Positions 34,641-43,016 of a stretch of DNA of 64,000 nt are shown here, in pieces. The position numbers and the translations under genes are program-made. Position 1 is the stretch's first letter. Every line of letters begins with the position of its first letter. This stretch comes from Streptomyces blattellae. GTDB lineage: Bacteria; Actinomycetota; Actinomycetes; Streptomycetales; Streptomycetaceae. The notes beneath the pieces are model-generated. The model made no database searches. It was not told the origin of the DNA and saw nothing but the letters and a program-made list of their open reading frames with translations. The stretch is from positions 1 to 64,000 of the forward strand of contig NZ_WJBG01000242.1 in NCBI RefSeq assembly GCF_009709555.1, given 5' to 3'.

Positions 34641-34943
34641 GTGCAACTGACCCCGCACGAGCAGGAGAGGCTGCTCATCCACGTGGCGGCCGACGTGGCC
34701 GAGAAGCGCCGGGCCCGCGGGCTCAGGCTCAACCACCCCGAGGCGGTCGCCCTCATCACCTCGCACATCCTGGAGGGCGCCCGTGACGGCCGTACGGTCG
34801 CCGAGCTGATGTCCTCCGGACGCAAGCTGCTCACCCGGGACGACGTCATGGAAGGCATCCCCGAGATGATCCACGACGTCCAGGTCGAGGCGACCTTCCC
34901 GGACGGCACCAAGCTCGTCACCGTCCATGACCCGATCGTCTGA
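34641..34943 (+). CDS. ureA: urease gamma subunit
   Basis: A 100-residue UreA (MQLTPHEQERLLIHVAADVA, then LNHPEAVALITSHILEGARDGRTVAELM and VQVEATFPDGTKLVTVHDPI). GTG 34641 gives exactly the family length and has GAGGAGGTGAGG upstream; a longer N-terminus from 34587 is unlikely. Structural subunit of the urea hydrolase; first gene of ureA-ureB-ureC-ureF-ureG-ureD. Confidence 0.96.
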   Translation: MQLTPHEQERLLIHVAADVAEKRRARGLRLNHPEAVALITSHILEGARDGRTVAELMSSGRKLLTRDDVMEGIPEMIHDVQVEATFPDGTKLVTVHDPIV

Positions 34944-34972
34944 GGGCCGCCGATGATCCCCGGAGAGAGCCG

Positions 34973-35284
34973 ATGATTCCTGGCGAGATCCTGTTCGCGG
35001 ACGAGCCCGTTGTGTACAACGAGGGCCGCGAGGTCACCAGCCTGACCGTCCTCAACGCCGCCGACCGGCCCGTGCAGGTCGGCTCCCACTACCACTTCGC
35101 CGAGGCCAACCCCGGCCTGGACTTCGACCGCGCCGCCGCCCGCGGCAAGCGGCTCAACATCGCCGCCGGTACGGCCGTACGGTTCGAGCCCGGGATCCCC
35201 GTCGAGGTCGAACTCGTCCCGCTCGCCGGCGCCCGTGTCGTGCCCGGGCTGCGCGGGGAGACCGGAGGTGCCCTCGATGCCTGA
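34973..35284 (+). CDS. ureB: urease beta subunit
   Basis: A 103-residue UreB: MIPGEILFADEPVVYNEGRE, the conserved QVGSHYHFAEANPGLDFDR and GTAVRFEPG. It forms the outer scaffold of the (UreABC)3 enzyme. The 3' end overlaps ureC by 8 bp, so both are translated in a coupled manner. Confidence 0.96.
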   Translation: MIPGEILFADEPVVYNEGREVTSLTVLNAADRPVQVGSHYHFAEANPGLDFDRAAARGKRLNIAAGTAVRFEPGIPVEVELVPLAGARVVPGLRGETGGALDA

Positions 35285-36998
35285 GATCTCGCGTGCCGCG
35301 TACGCCGACCTGTTCGGCCCGACCACCGGCGACCGGATCCGGCTGGCCGACACCGATCTGCTGATCGAGATCGAGGAGGACCGTTCCGGCGGGCCCGGAC
35401 TCGCCGGTGACGAGGCCGTGTTCGGCGGTGGCAAGGTCATCCGCGAGTCCATGGGCCAGTCGCGTGCTACGCGCGCAGACGGCACCCCTGACACGGTCAT
35501 CACGGGGGCCGTGGTGGTCGACCACTGGGGGATCGTCAAGGCCGACCTCGGCATCCGCGACGGCCGGATCACCGGCATCGGCAAGGCCGGCAACCCCGAC
35601 ACGATGGACGGGGTGCACCCCGACCTCGTCATCGGCCCCGAGACGGAGGTCATCGCGGGCAACGGGCGGATCCTGACGGCCGGCGCCATCGACGCGCACG
35701 TCCACTTCATCTGCCCGCAGATCGCCGACGAGGCGCTGTCCTGCGGCATCACCACGCTGATCGGCGGCGGCACGGGACCGGCCGAGGGCTCCAAGGCGAC
35801 CACGGTCACCCCCGGCCCGTGGCATCTGGCCCGGATGCTGGAGGCGATGGAGGCCTACCCCGTCAACTTCGGTCTGCTGGGCAAGGGCAACACCGTCTCC
35901 CACGACGCGATGCTGTCGCAGATCCGCGGCGGAGCGCTGGGGCTGAAGCTGCATGAGGACTGGGGGTCCACTCCGGCCGTCATCGACGCCTCGCTGACCG
36001 TGGCGGACCAGACCGGTATTCAGATCGCCATCCACACGGACACGCTGAACGAGGCCGGTTTCGTGGGCGACACCCTCGCCGCGATCGCGGGACGCGGCAT
36101 CCACGCCTACCACACGGAGGGCGCGGGCGGCGGGCACGCACCCGACATCATGACCGTGGTCTCCGAGCCGCATGTGCTGCCCAGCTCGACGAATCCCACG
36201 CGGCCGTTCACGGTGAACACCGCCGAGGAACACCTCGACATGCTGATGGTGTGCCACCACCTGAATCCGGCCGTGCCGGAGGACCTCGCCTTCGCCGAGT
36301 CCCGGATCCGGCCGTCCACGATCGGCGCGGAGGACATCCTGCACGACCTGGGCGCCATCTCGATCATCTCCTCGGACTCCCAGGCCATGGGCCGGGTCGG
36401 CGAGGTCGTCATGCGCACCTGGCAGACGGCGCACGTCATGAAGCGGCGGCGGGGCGCCCTGCCGGGCGACGGTCGCGCGGACAATCGCCGAGTACGGCGC
36501 TATGTCGCCAAGTACACGATCAACCCGGCGCTCGCGCAGGGGCTTGCGGGCGAGATCGGCTCCGTCGAGACGGGCAAACTCGCCGACCTGGTGCTGTGGG
36601 AGCCCGCGTTCTTCGGCGTCAAGCCGCACCTCGTCATCAAGGGCGGGCAGATCGCGTACGCGCAGATGGGCGACGCCAACGCCTCCATTCCGACCCCGCA
36701 GCCGATTCTCCCGCGGCCGATGTTCGGCGCGATCGGGCGGGCGCCCGCGTCCAACTCGGTCAACTTCGTCGCGCAGCCGGCGATCGAGGACGGGCTGCCG
36801 GAGCGGCTCCGGCTCGGGAAGAGGTTCGTCGCCATCGAGTCGACTCGGGGCGTGACCAAGGCCGACATGCGGGAGAACGACGCACGGCCGCGGGTCCAGG
36901 TGGACCCCGACAGCTTCGCCGTGCACATCGACGGGGAGCTGGTCGAGGCGACCGCCGCCGCCGAACTGCCCATGGCCCAGCGGTACTTCCTCTTCTGA
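35277..36998 (+). CDS. ureC: urease alpha (catalytic) subunit
   Basis: A 573-residue nickel amidohydrolase. By family alignment the two Ni ions are held by His141, His143 (AGAIDAHVHF), carbamylated Lys224 (LGLKLHEDWG), His253 (AIHTDTLNE), His279 (HTEGAGGGH) and Asp367 (SSDSQAMGR); the flap Cys326 and catalytic His327 lie in MVCHHLNP. All key residues are present, so the enzyme should be active and release ammonia from urea. ATG 35277 overlaps ureB and starts with the usual ISRAAYADLFGPTTGDRIRL. Confidence 0.97.
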   Translation: MPEISRAAYADLFGPTTGDRIRLADTDLLIEIEEDRSGGPGLAGDEAVFGGGKVIRESMGQSRATRADGTPDTVITGAVVVDHWGIVKADLGIRDGRITGIGKAGNPDTMDGVHPDLVIGPETEVIAGNGRILTAGAIDAHVHFICPQIADEALSCGITTLIGGGTGPAEGSKATTVTPGPWHLARMLEAMEAYPVNFGLLGKGNTVSHDAMLSQIRGGALGLKLHEDWGSTPAVIDASLTVADQTGIQIAIHTDTLNEAGFVGDTLAAIAGRGIHAYHTEGAGGGHAPDIMTVVSEPHVLPSSTNPTRPFTVNTAEEHLDMLMVCHHLNPAVPEDLAFAESRIRPSTIGAEDILHDLGAISIISSDSQAMGRVGEVVMRTWQTAHVMKRRRGALPGDGRADNRRVRRYVAKYTINPALAQGLAGEIGSVETGKLADLVLWEPAFFGVKPHLVIKGGQIAYAQMGDANASIPTPQPILPRPMFGAIGRAPASNSVNFVAQPAIEDGLPERLRLGKRFVAIESTRGVTKADMRENDARPRVQVDPDSFAVHIDGELVEATAAAELPMAQRYFLF

Positions 36999-37009
36999 GG
37001 CCGGGTTCG

Positions 37010-37684
37010 ATGTCAAGGGCAGCGCTACTCGTCCTGGCCGACGGCCGGTTTCCCGCCGGGGGGCATGCGCACTCCGGCGGGGCCGAGGCCGCGGTCAAGG
37101 CCGGGCGGGTCACCGGGGCGGCGAGTCTGGAGGAGTTCTGCCGGGGGCGGTTGCACACCGCCGGGCTGGTATCGGCGGCGTTGGCGGCAGCCGCGGCGGC
37201 GGGGGCCGATCCGGTGTCACTGGATGCGGCGGCGGACGCCCGTACGCCCTCTTCGGCCTTGCGGGTCGCCGCGCGGAAGCTGGGCCGGCAGTTGATGCGG
37301 GCCGCTCGGGCGACGTGGCCGTCCGCTGAACTCGATGCCGTGGCACGGGAGTTTCCCAAGGGGGCCCATCAGCCCGTGGTGCTGGGGCTGGCGGCGCGGG
37401 CCGCCGGGTTGGGGGCCGTCGATGCGGCGTACTGCTCGGCGTACGAGAGTGTGAGCGGGGCCGCGTCGGCGACGGTGCGGTTGCTGAGTCTTGATCCGTT
37501 CGACGCGACGGGGGTTCTGGCGCGGCTGGCGCCTGAGCTGGACCGGGTGGCGGACGCGGCAGTCGAGGCGGCCCGGCGGGTGGGTGACGAGGGGGTCGAG
37601 GTGCTGCCTGCGGCTTCGGCCCCGCTGCTGGAGATCGGGGCGGAGGTGCATGCGGCTTGGGCTGTACGGCTGTTCGCGTCCTGA
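37010..37684 (+). CDS. ureF: urease accessory protein UreF
   Basis: A 224-residue all-helical accessory protein that, with UreD and UreG, forms the nickel-loading complex on apo-urease. Conserved features: LVLADGRFPAGGHAHSGG at the start, EFPKGAHQPVVLGL mid-protein and the C-terminal LLEIGAEVHAAWAVRLF. The gene is very Ala-rich. It starts 12 bp after ureC. A 139-bp gap with a repeat element separates it from ureG. Confidence 0.93.
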   Translation: MSRAALLVLADGRFPAGGHAHSGGAEAAVKAGRVTGAASLEEFCRGRLHTAGLVSAALAAAAAAGADPVSLDAAADARTPSSALRVAARKLGRQLMRAARATWPSAELDAVAREFPKGAHQPVVLGLAARAAGLGAVDAAYCSAYESVSGAASATVRLLSLDPFDATGVLARLAPELDRVADAAVEAARRVGDEGVEVLPAASAPLLEIGAEVHAAWAVRLFAS

Positions 37685-37709
37685 GTTCCTCTCGCCCCCG
37701 CCGCCCCTA

Positions 37710-37790
37710 CCCGTCCGTTGTCTGAGGGCTGCCGCCCCCCCCAGACCCCCGCTTCGGCCTGAACGGCCTCGTCCTCGAACGCCGGACGGG
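37710..37790. repeat. dispersed repeat inserted between ureF and ureG
   Basis: CCCGTCCG at 37710-37717 pairs with CGGACGGG at 37783-37790, enclosing a C-run (37733-37742) and GCCTCGTCCTCGAACGCCG. I recognise the CCTCGTCCTCGAACGCCGGAC core as a common Streptomyces intergenic element (memory, not search). It lies within an operon that is usually tightly packed. Confidence 0.55.
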
Positions 37791-37823
37791 CTGAGAGATG
37801 TACAAGAGTTTGGAGCCGCACTC

Positions 37824-38501
37824 ATGCACCTCGACCACTCCCACCACCACACCCCGGCCGTCAGCGCCGACGCTCACCGCCCCGACGGCTCCCGGCGTGC
37901 CCTCCGGGTAGGGCTCGGCGGACCTGTCGGTTCCGGGAAGACCGCCACCGTCGCCGCCCTCTGTCGGGCTCTGCGGGACGAGCTGTCCCTGGCCGTGGTC
38001 ACCAACGACATCTACACGCGCGAGGACGCGGAGTTCCTGCTGCGGGAGGCCGTCCTGCCGCCGGAGCGGATCACGGCTGTGGAGACGGGGGCCTGCCCGC
38101 ACACGGCGATCCGGGACGACATCTCGGCGAATCTGGAAGCCGTCGAGGATCTGGAGGACGAGGTCGGACCGCTCGATCTGATCCTCGTCGAATCCGGTGG
38201 CGACAACCTCACCGCCACCTTCTCCAAGGGGCTCGTCGACGCGCAGATCTTCGTGATCGACGTGGCCGGAGGAGACGACATTCCGAGGAAGGGGGGACCC
38301 GGGGTCACCACCGCGGACCTACTGGTGGTCAACAAGACCGACCTCGCGCCGTACGTCGGCTCGGACCTGGCGCGGATGGCGGCCGACGCCAAGGCGCAGC
38401 GGGCCGAACTGCCGGTCGTGTTCCAGTCGTTGAGGAGCGAGGCCGGCGTGGCGGACGTCGCCGGCTGGGTGCGGGCGCGGCTCGCCGCGTGGCGGGCGTG
38501 A
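37824..38501 (+). CDS. ureG: urease accessory GTPase UreG
   Basis: A 225-residue SIMIBI GTPase that supplies energy and nickel for urease activation. An N-terminal His cluster (HLDHSHHH) may hold nickel; the P-loop is GGPVGSGKTA, switch/metal motif TGACPHTAIRDD (Cys-Pro-His nickel site), ESGGDNL and base motif VNKTDLA. ATG 37824 starts the His cluster. The stop overlaps ureD (GTGA). Confidence 0.96.
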   Translation: MHLDHSHHHTPAVSADAHRPDGSRRALRVGLGGPVGSGKTATVAALCRALRDELSLAVVTNDIYTREDAEFLLREAVLPPERITAVETGACPHTAIRDDISANLEAVEDLEDEVGPLDLILVESGGDNLTATFSKGLVDAQIFVIDVAGGDDIPRKGGPGVTTADLLVVNKTDLAPYVGSDLARMAADAKAQRAELPVVFQSLRSEAGVADVAGWVRARLAAWRA

Positions 38502-39280
38502 CCGTGCCGGGTGTGCGGGCCACCGCGAGGATCGGCGCCCGAGCGGACGGACGCGGCGGTACCGCCCTGCCGGTGCTGGAGGGCGAGGGGCCCATCGCAC
38601 TGCGGCGTACGCGGGGGAGTGGCCCTGGGGCACATGTCGTGCTCGTCGGCGCGATGAGCGGGCCGCTCGGCGGGGATCACTTCACGGTGGTCGCGGACGT
38701 GGCCGAAGGAGCCCGGTTGCGTGTCGGGTCGGCCGCGGCGACCATCGCGCTGCCCGGACAGACGAAGGACGAGGCCCGCTACGACGTGCGGCTCTGCGTC
38801 GCCGACGGAGGTGAACTGCAGTGGCTGCCCGAGCAGTTGATTTCCGCGCACGGCAGTGACCTGTATGTGGGCACACAGGTCGACCTCGGTGCGAACGCCC
38901 GGCTCGTCCTGCGCGAGGAACAGGTGCTCGGTCGCGTCGGCGAGGAACCCGGGAGACTGACCAGCCGTCTCACGGTGCGGATCGCGGGGCGGACCGTCCT
39001 GGACCAGGAGCTGGCCTGCGGCCTGGGGGCGCCGGGCGGCTGGGACGGGCCCGCCGTCCTCGCAGGGCATCGGGCCGTGGGGCAACTGGTCGTCGTACGA
39101 CCGGAGTTCGCGGACGAGCCCGCGGTGGCTCGGGTCGTGGGGGAGACGGCTGCCGTGACGCCGCTCGCCGGGCCCGCCGTGCTGGTCACCGCCGTCGCAC
39201 CGGACGCGCTGCGGCTGCGCCGGGTGCTGGACGAGGCGCTGGTGACGCTCGAAGGGAGTCCCGCCGAGCGAACGGCGTAA
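38498..39280 (+). CDS. ureD: urease accessory protein UreD
   Basis: A 260-residue UreD/UreH-type protein of beta-rich fold. Recognisable segments: GGDHFTVVADVAEGARLRVGSAAATIALPG, LQWLPEQLISAHGSDLYVGTQVDL and LREEQVLGRVGE. It scaffolds the UreDFG complex on the apoenzyme. Two GTG starts are possible: 38489 or 38498; the second overlaps the ureG stop exactly (GTGA) and is used here. Last gene of the urease operon; a weak hairpin AATCCG-N5-CGGATT lies at 39279-39295. Confidence 0.93.
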   Translation: MTVPGVRATARIGARADGRGGTALPVLEGEGPIALRRTRGSGPGAHVVLVGAMSGPLGGDHFTVVADVAEGARLRVGSAAATIALPGQTKDEARYDVRLCVADGGELQWLPEQLISAHGSDLYVGTQVDLGANARLVLREEQVLGRVGEEPGRLTSRLTVRIAGRTVLDQELACGLGAPGGWDGPAVLAGHRAVGQLVVVRPEFADEPAVARVVGETAAVTPLAGPAVLVTAVAPDALRLRRVLDEALVTLEGSPAERTA

Positions 39281-39385
39281 TCCGGTTATCGGATTGGTAA
39301 AGAACGCCCACCACGTCTGTTCTCAGGGAACGCACAGTCGAGAGGATCCCCGTACTCAACTCAACGACGTACGGGGAGGTCCCAC

Positions 39386-40987
39386 TTGAGGGACATCAGA
39401 CCGAAAAGGCGGGCTGCCGCGCTCGGCTCGGCCGGAGTGCTCGTCACGGCGACCCTGATCTCCGGTGCCGTCGCCGCTCCCTCGGCGAGCGCCACGGCGG
39501 GCGCCCGGCACGGCCAGGACCGTGCGGACTTCGGCGTCACCGTCGCCGCGGACCGTGCCGCGAGGGCCGGGATCGACTGGCAGGACTGCCCCGCCGACTG
39601 GGGACTGGAGAAGCCGATCCAGTGCGGCTGGGTCACCGTCCCGCTCGACTACGCCAAGCCGTTCGGCAAGCAGATCAAGCTCGCCGTCGACCGCATCGGC
39701 AACACGGGCACCAAGGCGGAGCGCCAGGGCGCGCTCCTCTACAACCCCGGCGGTCCCGGCGGTTCCGGCCTGCGCTTCCCACGCCGCGTCACGACCAAGG
39801 CGCCGGTGTGGGCGAACACGGCCAAGGCGTACGACTTCGTGGGCTTCGACCCGCGCGGCGTCGGCAAGTCCGCGCCCATCTCCTGCATGGACCCGCAGGA
39901 GTTCGTGAAGGCGCCCAAGGCGGACCCGGTGCCGGACTCCGAGGCCGACAAGCTCGCCCAGCGCAAGCTGGCCCGCGAGTACGCCGAGGGCTGCTACGAG
40001 CGCAGTGGCGAGATGCTGCCGCACATGACCACGCCCAACACCGCACGCGACCTGGACGTGATCCGTGCCGCGCTCGGCGAGAAGAAGCTCAACTTCCTCG
40101 GCGTCTCCTACGGCACCTACCTCGGCGCGGTCTACGGCACCATGTTCCCCGGTCATGTCCGCCGGATGGTCGTCGACAGCGTCGTCAACCCGTCGCGGGA
40201 GAAGATCTGGTACGAGGCCAACCTCGACCAGGACGTCGCCTTCGAGACGCGCTGGCAGGACTGGCAGGACTGGGTCGCCGCCAACGACGCCGCCTTCCAC
40301 CTCGGCACCACCCGCGAAGCCGTCCAGGCGAAGTGGCTCGAACTGCGGGCCACGGCCGAGAAGGACCCCATCGGCGGGGTCGTCGGACCGGCCGAGCTGA
40401 CCGGCTTCTTCCAGAGCGCTCCGTACTACGACTCCTCCTGGGTGCCGGTCGCCACGGTGTTCAGCAAGTACTTCGCGGGCGACACCCAGGCGCTCGTCGA
40501 CGCGGCCGCCCCCGACCTGTCGGACACCGCGGGCAACGCGACCGCGGAGAACGGCAACGCCGTCTACACGGCCGTCGAGTGCACCGACGCCAAGTGGCCC
40601 ACCAGCTGGCGGAAGTGGGACCGCGACAACTCGGCGCTGCACCAGAACTACCCGTTCCTGACCTGGTCCAACGCCTGGCTGAACCTGCCGTGCGCCACCT
40701 GGCCGGTCAAGCAGCAGACCCCGGTGAACGTGCAGACCGGCAAGGGCCTGCCGGGCGTGCTGATCGTGCAGTCCACGCGGGACGCGGCCACCCCGTACGG
40801 GGGAGCCGTCGAACTGCACGAGCGCTTCAAGGGCTCCCGCCTGATCACCGAGCGGGACGCGGGCTCCCACGGCGTGACCAGCCTGGTCAACCCCTGCATC
40901 AACGAGCGGGTGGATGCCTACCTGCTCACCGGCAAGCTGGACGGCGCCGACGTGACCTGCGCACCGCACGCCACGCCCAAGCCGTGA
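39386..40987 (+). CDS. tap: secreted tripeptidyl aminopeptidase
   Basis: A 533-residue exported serine peptidase of the S33 alpha/beta-hydrolase type. Signal peptide about residues 1-38 (basic start, LVTATLISGAVAAPSASAT). The catalytic Ser is in GVSYGTYLG, oxyanion loop in NPGGPGGSG, Asp in TRDAATPY, His in AGSHGVTS. Length, fold and position beside urease match the S. lividans/S. coelicolor Tap protein that removes tripeptides from secreted proteins (recollection). TTG 39386 is used because GGGGAGG lies 7 nt upstream and the signal peptide starts there. Confidence 0.9.
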   Translation: MRDIRPKRRAAALGSAGVLVTATLISGAVAAPSASATAGARHGQDRADFGVTVAADRAARAGIDWQDCPADWGLEKPIQCGWVTVPLDYAKPFGKQIKLAVDRIGNTGTKAERQGALLYNPGGPGGSGLRFPRRVTTKAPVWANTAKAYDFVGFDPRGVGKSAPISCMDPQEFVKAPKADPVPDSEADKLAQRKLAREYAEGCYERSGEMLPHMTTPNTARDLDVIRAALGEKKLNFLGVSYGTYLGAVYGTMFPGHVRRMVVDSVVNPSREKIWYEANLDQDVAFETRWQDWQDWVAANDAAFHLGTTREAVQAKWLELRATAEKDPIGGVVGPAELTGFFQSAPYYDSSWVPVATVFSKYFAGDTQALVDAAAPDLSDTAGNATAENGNAVYTAVECTDAKWPTSWRKWDRDNSALHQNYPFLTWSNAWLNLPCATWPVKQQTPVNVQTGKGLPGVLIVQSTRDAATPYGGAVELHERFKGSRLITERDAGSHGVTSLVNPCINERVDAYLLTGKLDGADVTCAPHATPKP

Positions 40988-41003
40988 ACCGTCGTACGGC
41001 ATG

Positions 41004-41033
41004 AGGGGCGGCCGGCAATCCCCGGCCGCCCCT
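41004..41033. terminator. bidirectional terminator between convergent genes
   Basis: Perfect 12-bp stem AGGGGCGGCCGG / CCGGCCGCCCCT with loop CAATCC, 17 bp after the peptidase stop and 4 bp before the end of the convergent epimerase-like gene. Confidence 0.85.
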
Positions 41034-41036
41034 GGT

Positions 41037-42062
41037 TCACGCGTCCAGCCAGGCGTCCTCCGCCGCGTAGTCGAAGAGGTCGCCGTACGTCTGGAACATC
41101 CTCGGATACGCCTCCCGCCAGTCCCGCCCGGCCAGTCGGCGCTCGATCCAGGCGACCGTGTCGGGGAGCGTCTGCGCGTACGTCACCACCGGGCGGTAGC
41201 CCAGCTCCCGTTCGGCGGCGGTCATGGCGCAGACCACGGGCGCCGGAACCGACCACGGAGTGTCGCCCACGGTCGGCGCCGGCGGCCCCCCGTCCACCAG
41301 CACGCTCTCCGCCGCCACGCCCATGACCGCGTCGATCGCTGCGGCGATCTCCGCCACCGTCGGCGCCTCGGGATCGACGGCGTTGAGCACGCGCGTGCCG
41401 GGCCGCGCGGCGGCGAGCCGGATCAGCTCCGCGATGGTGTGCACGCTCGCCGGATGGAAGCGGCTCTCACCGCCGAAGGGGAGGATCCGCCGGGTCCGGC
41501 CGTCCAGGTTGCGCTTGACGAAGTACAGCTCGCGCGGGGTCCGGCAGTGCGGGCCGTGGATCGCCCCCGCACGCAGCAGCGTGGTGGGCAACCGGTCGCC
41601 GGCCGCGAGGAGTTCACGCTCCAGCGCCGCCTTCCGGGTGCTGTACGAGGAGTCGCCGGGCCGGACGGTGCGCTGGGCCTCGGTGAGCGGCACCGGATAT
41701 TCCGGGAAGCCGTCCGGCTCGTCCAGCGTGTCGAAGTTCCGGCCCTTGTCGTCCTCGTACACCGACACGCTGGAGATCACCACGGCCGAGCCCACTCGGC
41801 CGGCGAGCGAGACCAACTGCCGTGCCTGCCCGGTCCCGTAGGCGACCATGTCCACCAGCACGTCACATCCGTCGCCGACCACGGCGGCCAGGGCCGCGTC
41901 GTCCGCCCGGTCGGCCCGCGCGACCCGTACGCCCTCGGGCCAGCCCTCGTCCCGCCCGCCGCCCCGCGAGACGGCGGTCACCTCCCAGCCGTCCCGGGCC
42001 AGCGCGCTCACCGCCGGCCGTCCGATCTGTCCTGTCGCTCCGAGCACCACAGCACGTCTCAT
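41037..42062 (-). CDS. NAD-dependent epimerase/reductase-like protein (extended SDR)
   Basis: A 341-residue Rossmann protein starting RRAVVLGATGQIGRPAVSALARDGW. The SDR nucleotide motif is GATGQIG; a candidate catalytic Ser lies in ISSVSVYEDD and Tyr/Lys in SSYSTRKAALERELL (YxxxK as Y-STR-K). This is the usual triad of extended SDRs such as sugar epimerases and isoflavone-type reductases. Substrate unknown. The gene stands alone, separated by a terminator on one side and 58 bp from the acyltransferase on the other. Confidence 0.85.
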   Translation of the reverse strand: MRRAVVLGATGQIGRPAVSALARDGWEVTAVSRGGGRDEGWPEGVRVARADRADDAALAAVVGDGCDVLVDMVAYGTGQARQLVSLAGRVGSAVVISSVSVYEDDKGRNFDTLDEPDGFPEYPVPLTEAQRTVRPGDSSYSTRKAALERELLAAGDRLPTTLLRAGAIHGPHCRTPRELYFVKRNLDGRTRRILPFGGESRFHPASVHTIAELIRLAAARPGTRVLNAVDPEAPTVAEIAAAIDAVMGVAAESVLVDGGPPAPTVGDTPWSVPAPVVCAMTAAERELGYRPVVTYAQTLPDTVAWIERRLAGRDWREAYPRMFQTYGDLFDYAAEDAWLDA

Positions 42063-42120
42063 ACGGCGACCGTACGGGCGGAGAGATCCCGATCGGACAT
42101 GCTTATGCCGACAGCAGAGT

Positions 42121-42846
42121 TCAGCCGAGCGGCAGCCGCGGGAACCGGCGCTCCTTCACCGCGCCCGCCGCGGCCTGCTCGGCCTTGACGACGGCCGCGT
42201 ACTGGTCGACGTACTCCTGCTCGGAGAGCGAGAGGATCGCGTACATGATCTCGTCGGTGACGGCACGCAGGATCGCCTTCTCGTTCTCCATGCCGGCATA
42301 GCGGGAGAAGTCGAGGGGCTTGCCGAAGCGGATGACGACGGGGTGGACGTTCGGGATGACCTTGCCGGGCGGCTGCGCCTCGAAGGTGCCGATCATCGCG
42401 CAGGGGACGACGGGGACCTGCGCTTTCAGCGCCATCACGGCCACGCCGACCTTCCCCTTGTAGAGGCGGCCGTCGTGCGAGCGGGTGCCCTCCGGGTAGA
42501 TGCCGAGCAGCTCGTCCTTGCGCAGTACGCCGAGGCCCTCGCGGATCGCGGCCTGTCCCGCGTCCTTGCCGGAGCGGTCGACCGGGATCTGCCCTGCGCT
42601 GCGGAAGAACGTCGCGATCAGCCGGCCCTTGAGCCCGGGGCCGGTGAAGTACTCGGCCTTCGCCAGGAAGGTGATGCGCCGCTTGAGGATCGCGGGCATC
42701 AGGAAGTGGTCCGAGAAGGAGAGGTGGTTGCCGGCGACGATGGCGGCGCCGGTCGCCGGAATGTGTTCAAGTCCCTCTATTCGCGGCCGGAAGACCAGTC
42801 TCAGCAGGGGGCCCAGCAGCACGTATTTGAGCAGGTAGTAGAACAA
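42121..42846 (-). CDS. 1-acyl-sn-glycerol-3-phosphate acyltransferase (PlsC family)
   Basis: A 241-residue membrane-associated acyltransferase. Motif I HX4D is His41-LSFS-Asp46, motif III is IYPEGTRSHDG and the following VPCAMIG segment is motif IV. It transfers an acyl chain to lysophosphatidate or a related lysolipid. The TTG start has GAGGAGC about 6 nt upstream and opens with the hydrophobic FYYLLKYVLLGPLLRLVF anchor. Streptomyces carry several copies, so the specific substrate is open. Confidence 0.9.
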   Translation of the reverse strand: MFYYLLKYVLLGPLLRLVFRPRIEGLEHIPATGAAIVAGNHLSFSDHFLMPAILKRRITFLAKAEYFTGPGLKGRLIATFFRSAGQIPVDRSGKDAGQAAIREGLGVLRKDELLGIYPEGTRSHDGRLYKGKVGVAVMALKAQVPVVPCAMIGTFEAQPPGKVIPNVHPVVIRFGKPLDFSRYAGMENEKAILRAVTDEIMYAILSLSEQEYVDQYAAVVKAEQAAAGAVKERRFPRLPLG

Positions 42847-43016
42847 GGGGTGCTCCTCGCTCCCGGCGGATCGGCTCGGCGGCCGTGTTCCAGCAGGTCA
42901 ACCGGTATGCCGTGAGGTGACAGTGTAGGGGCAGGCGGGGATGGCCGGAACCGGGCCGGTTCGGACCGATCCGGGCCTTCCGGTGTATTCCTGACGGCTG
43001 GTCAGGTCGAGTGACG

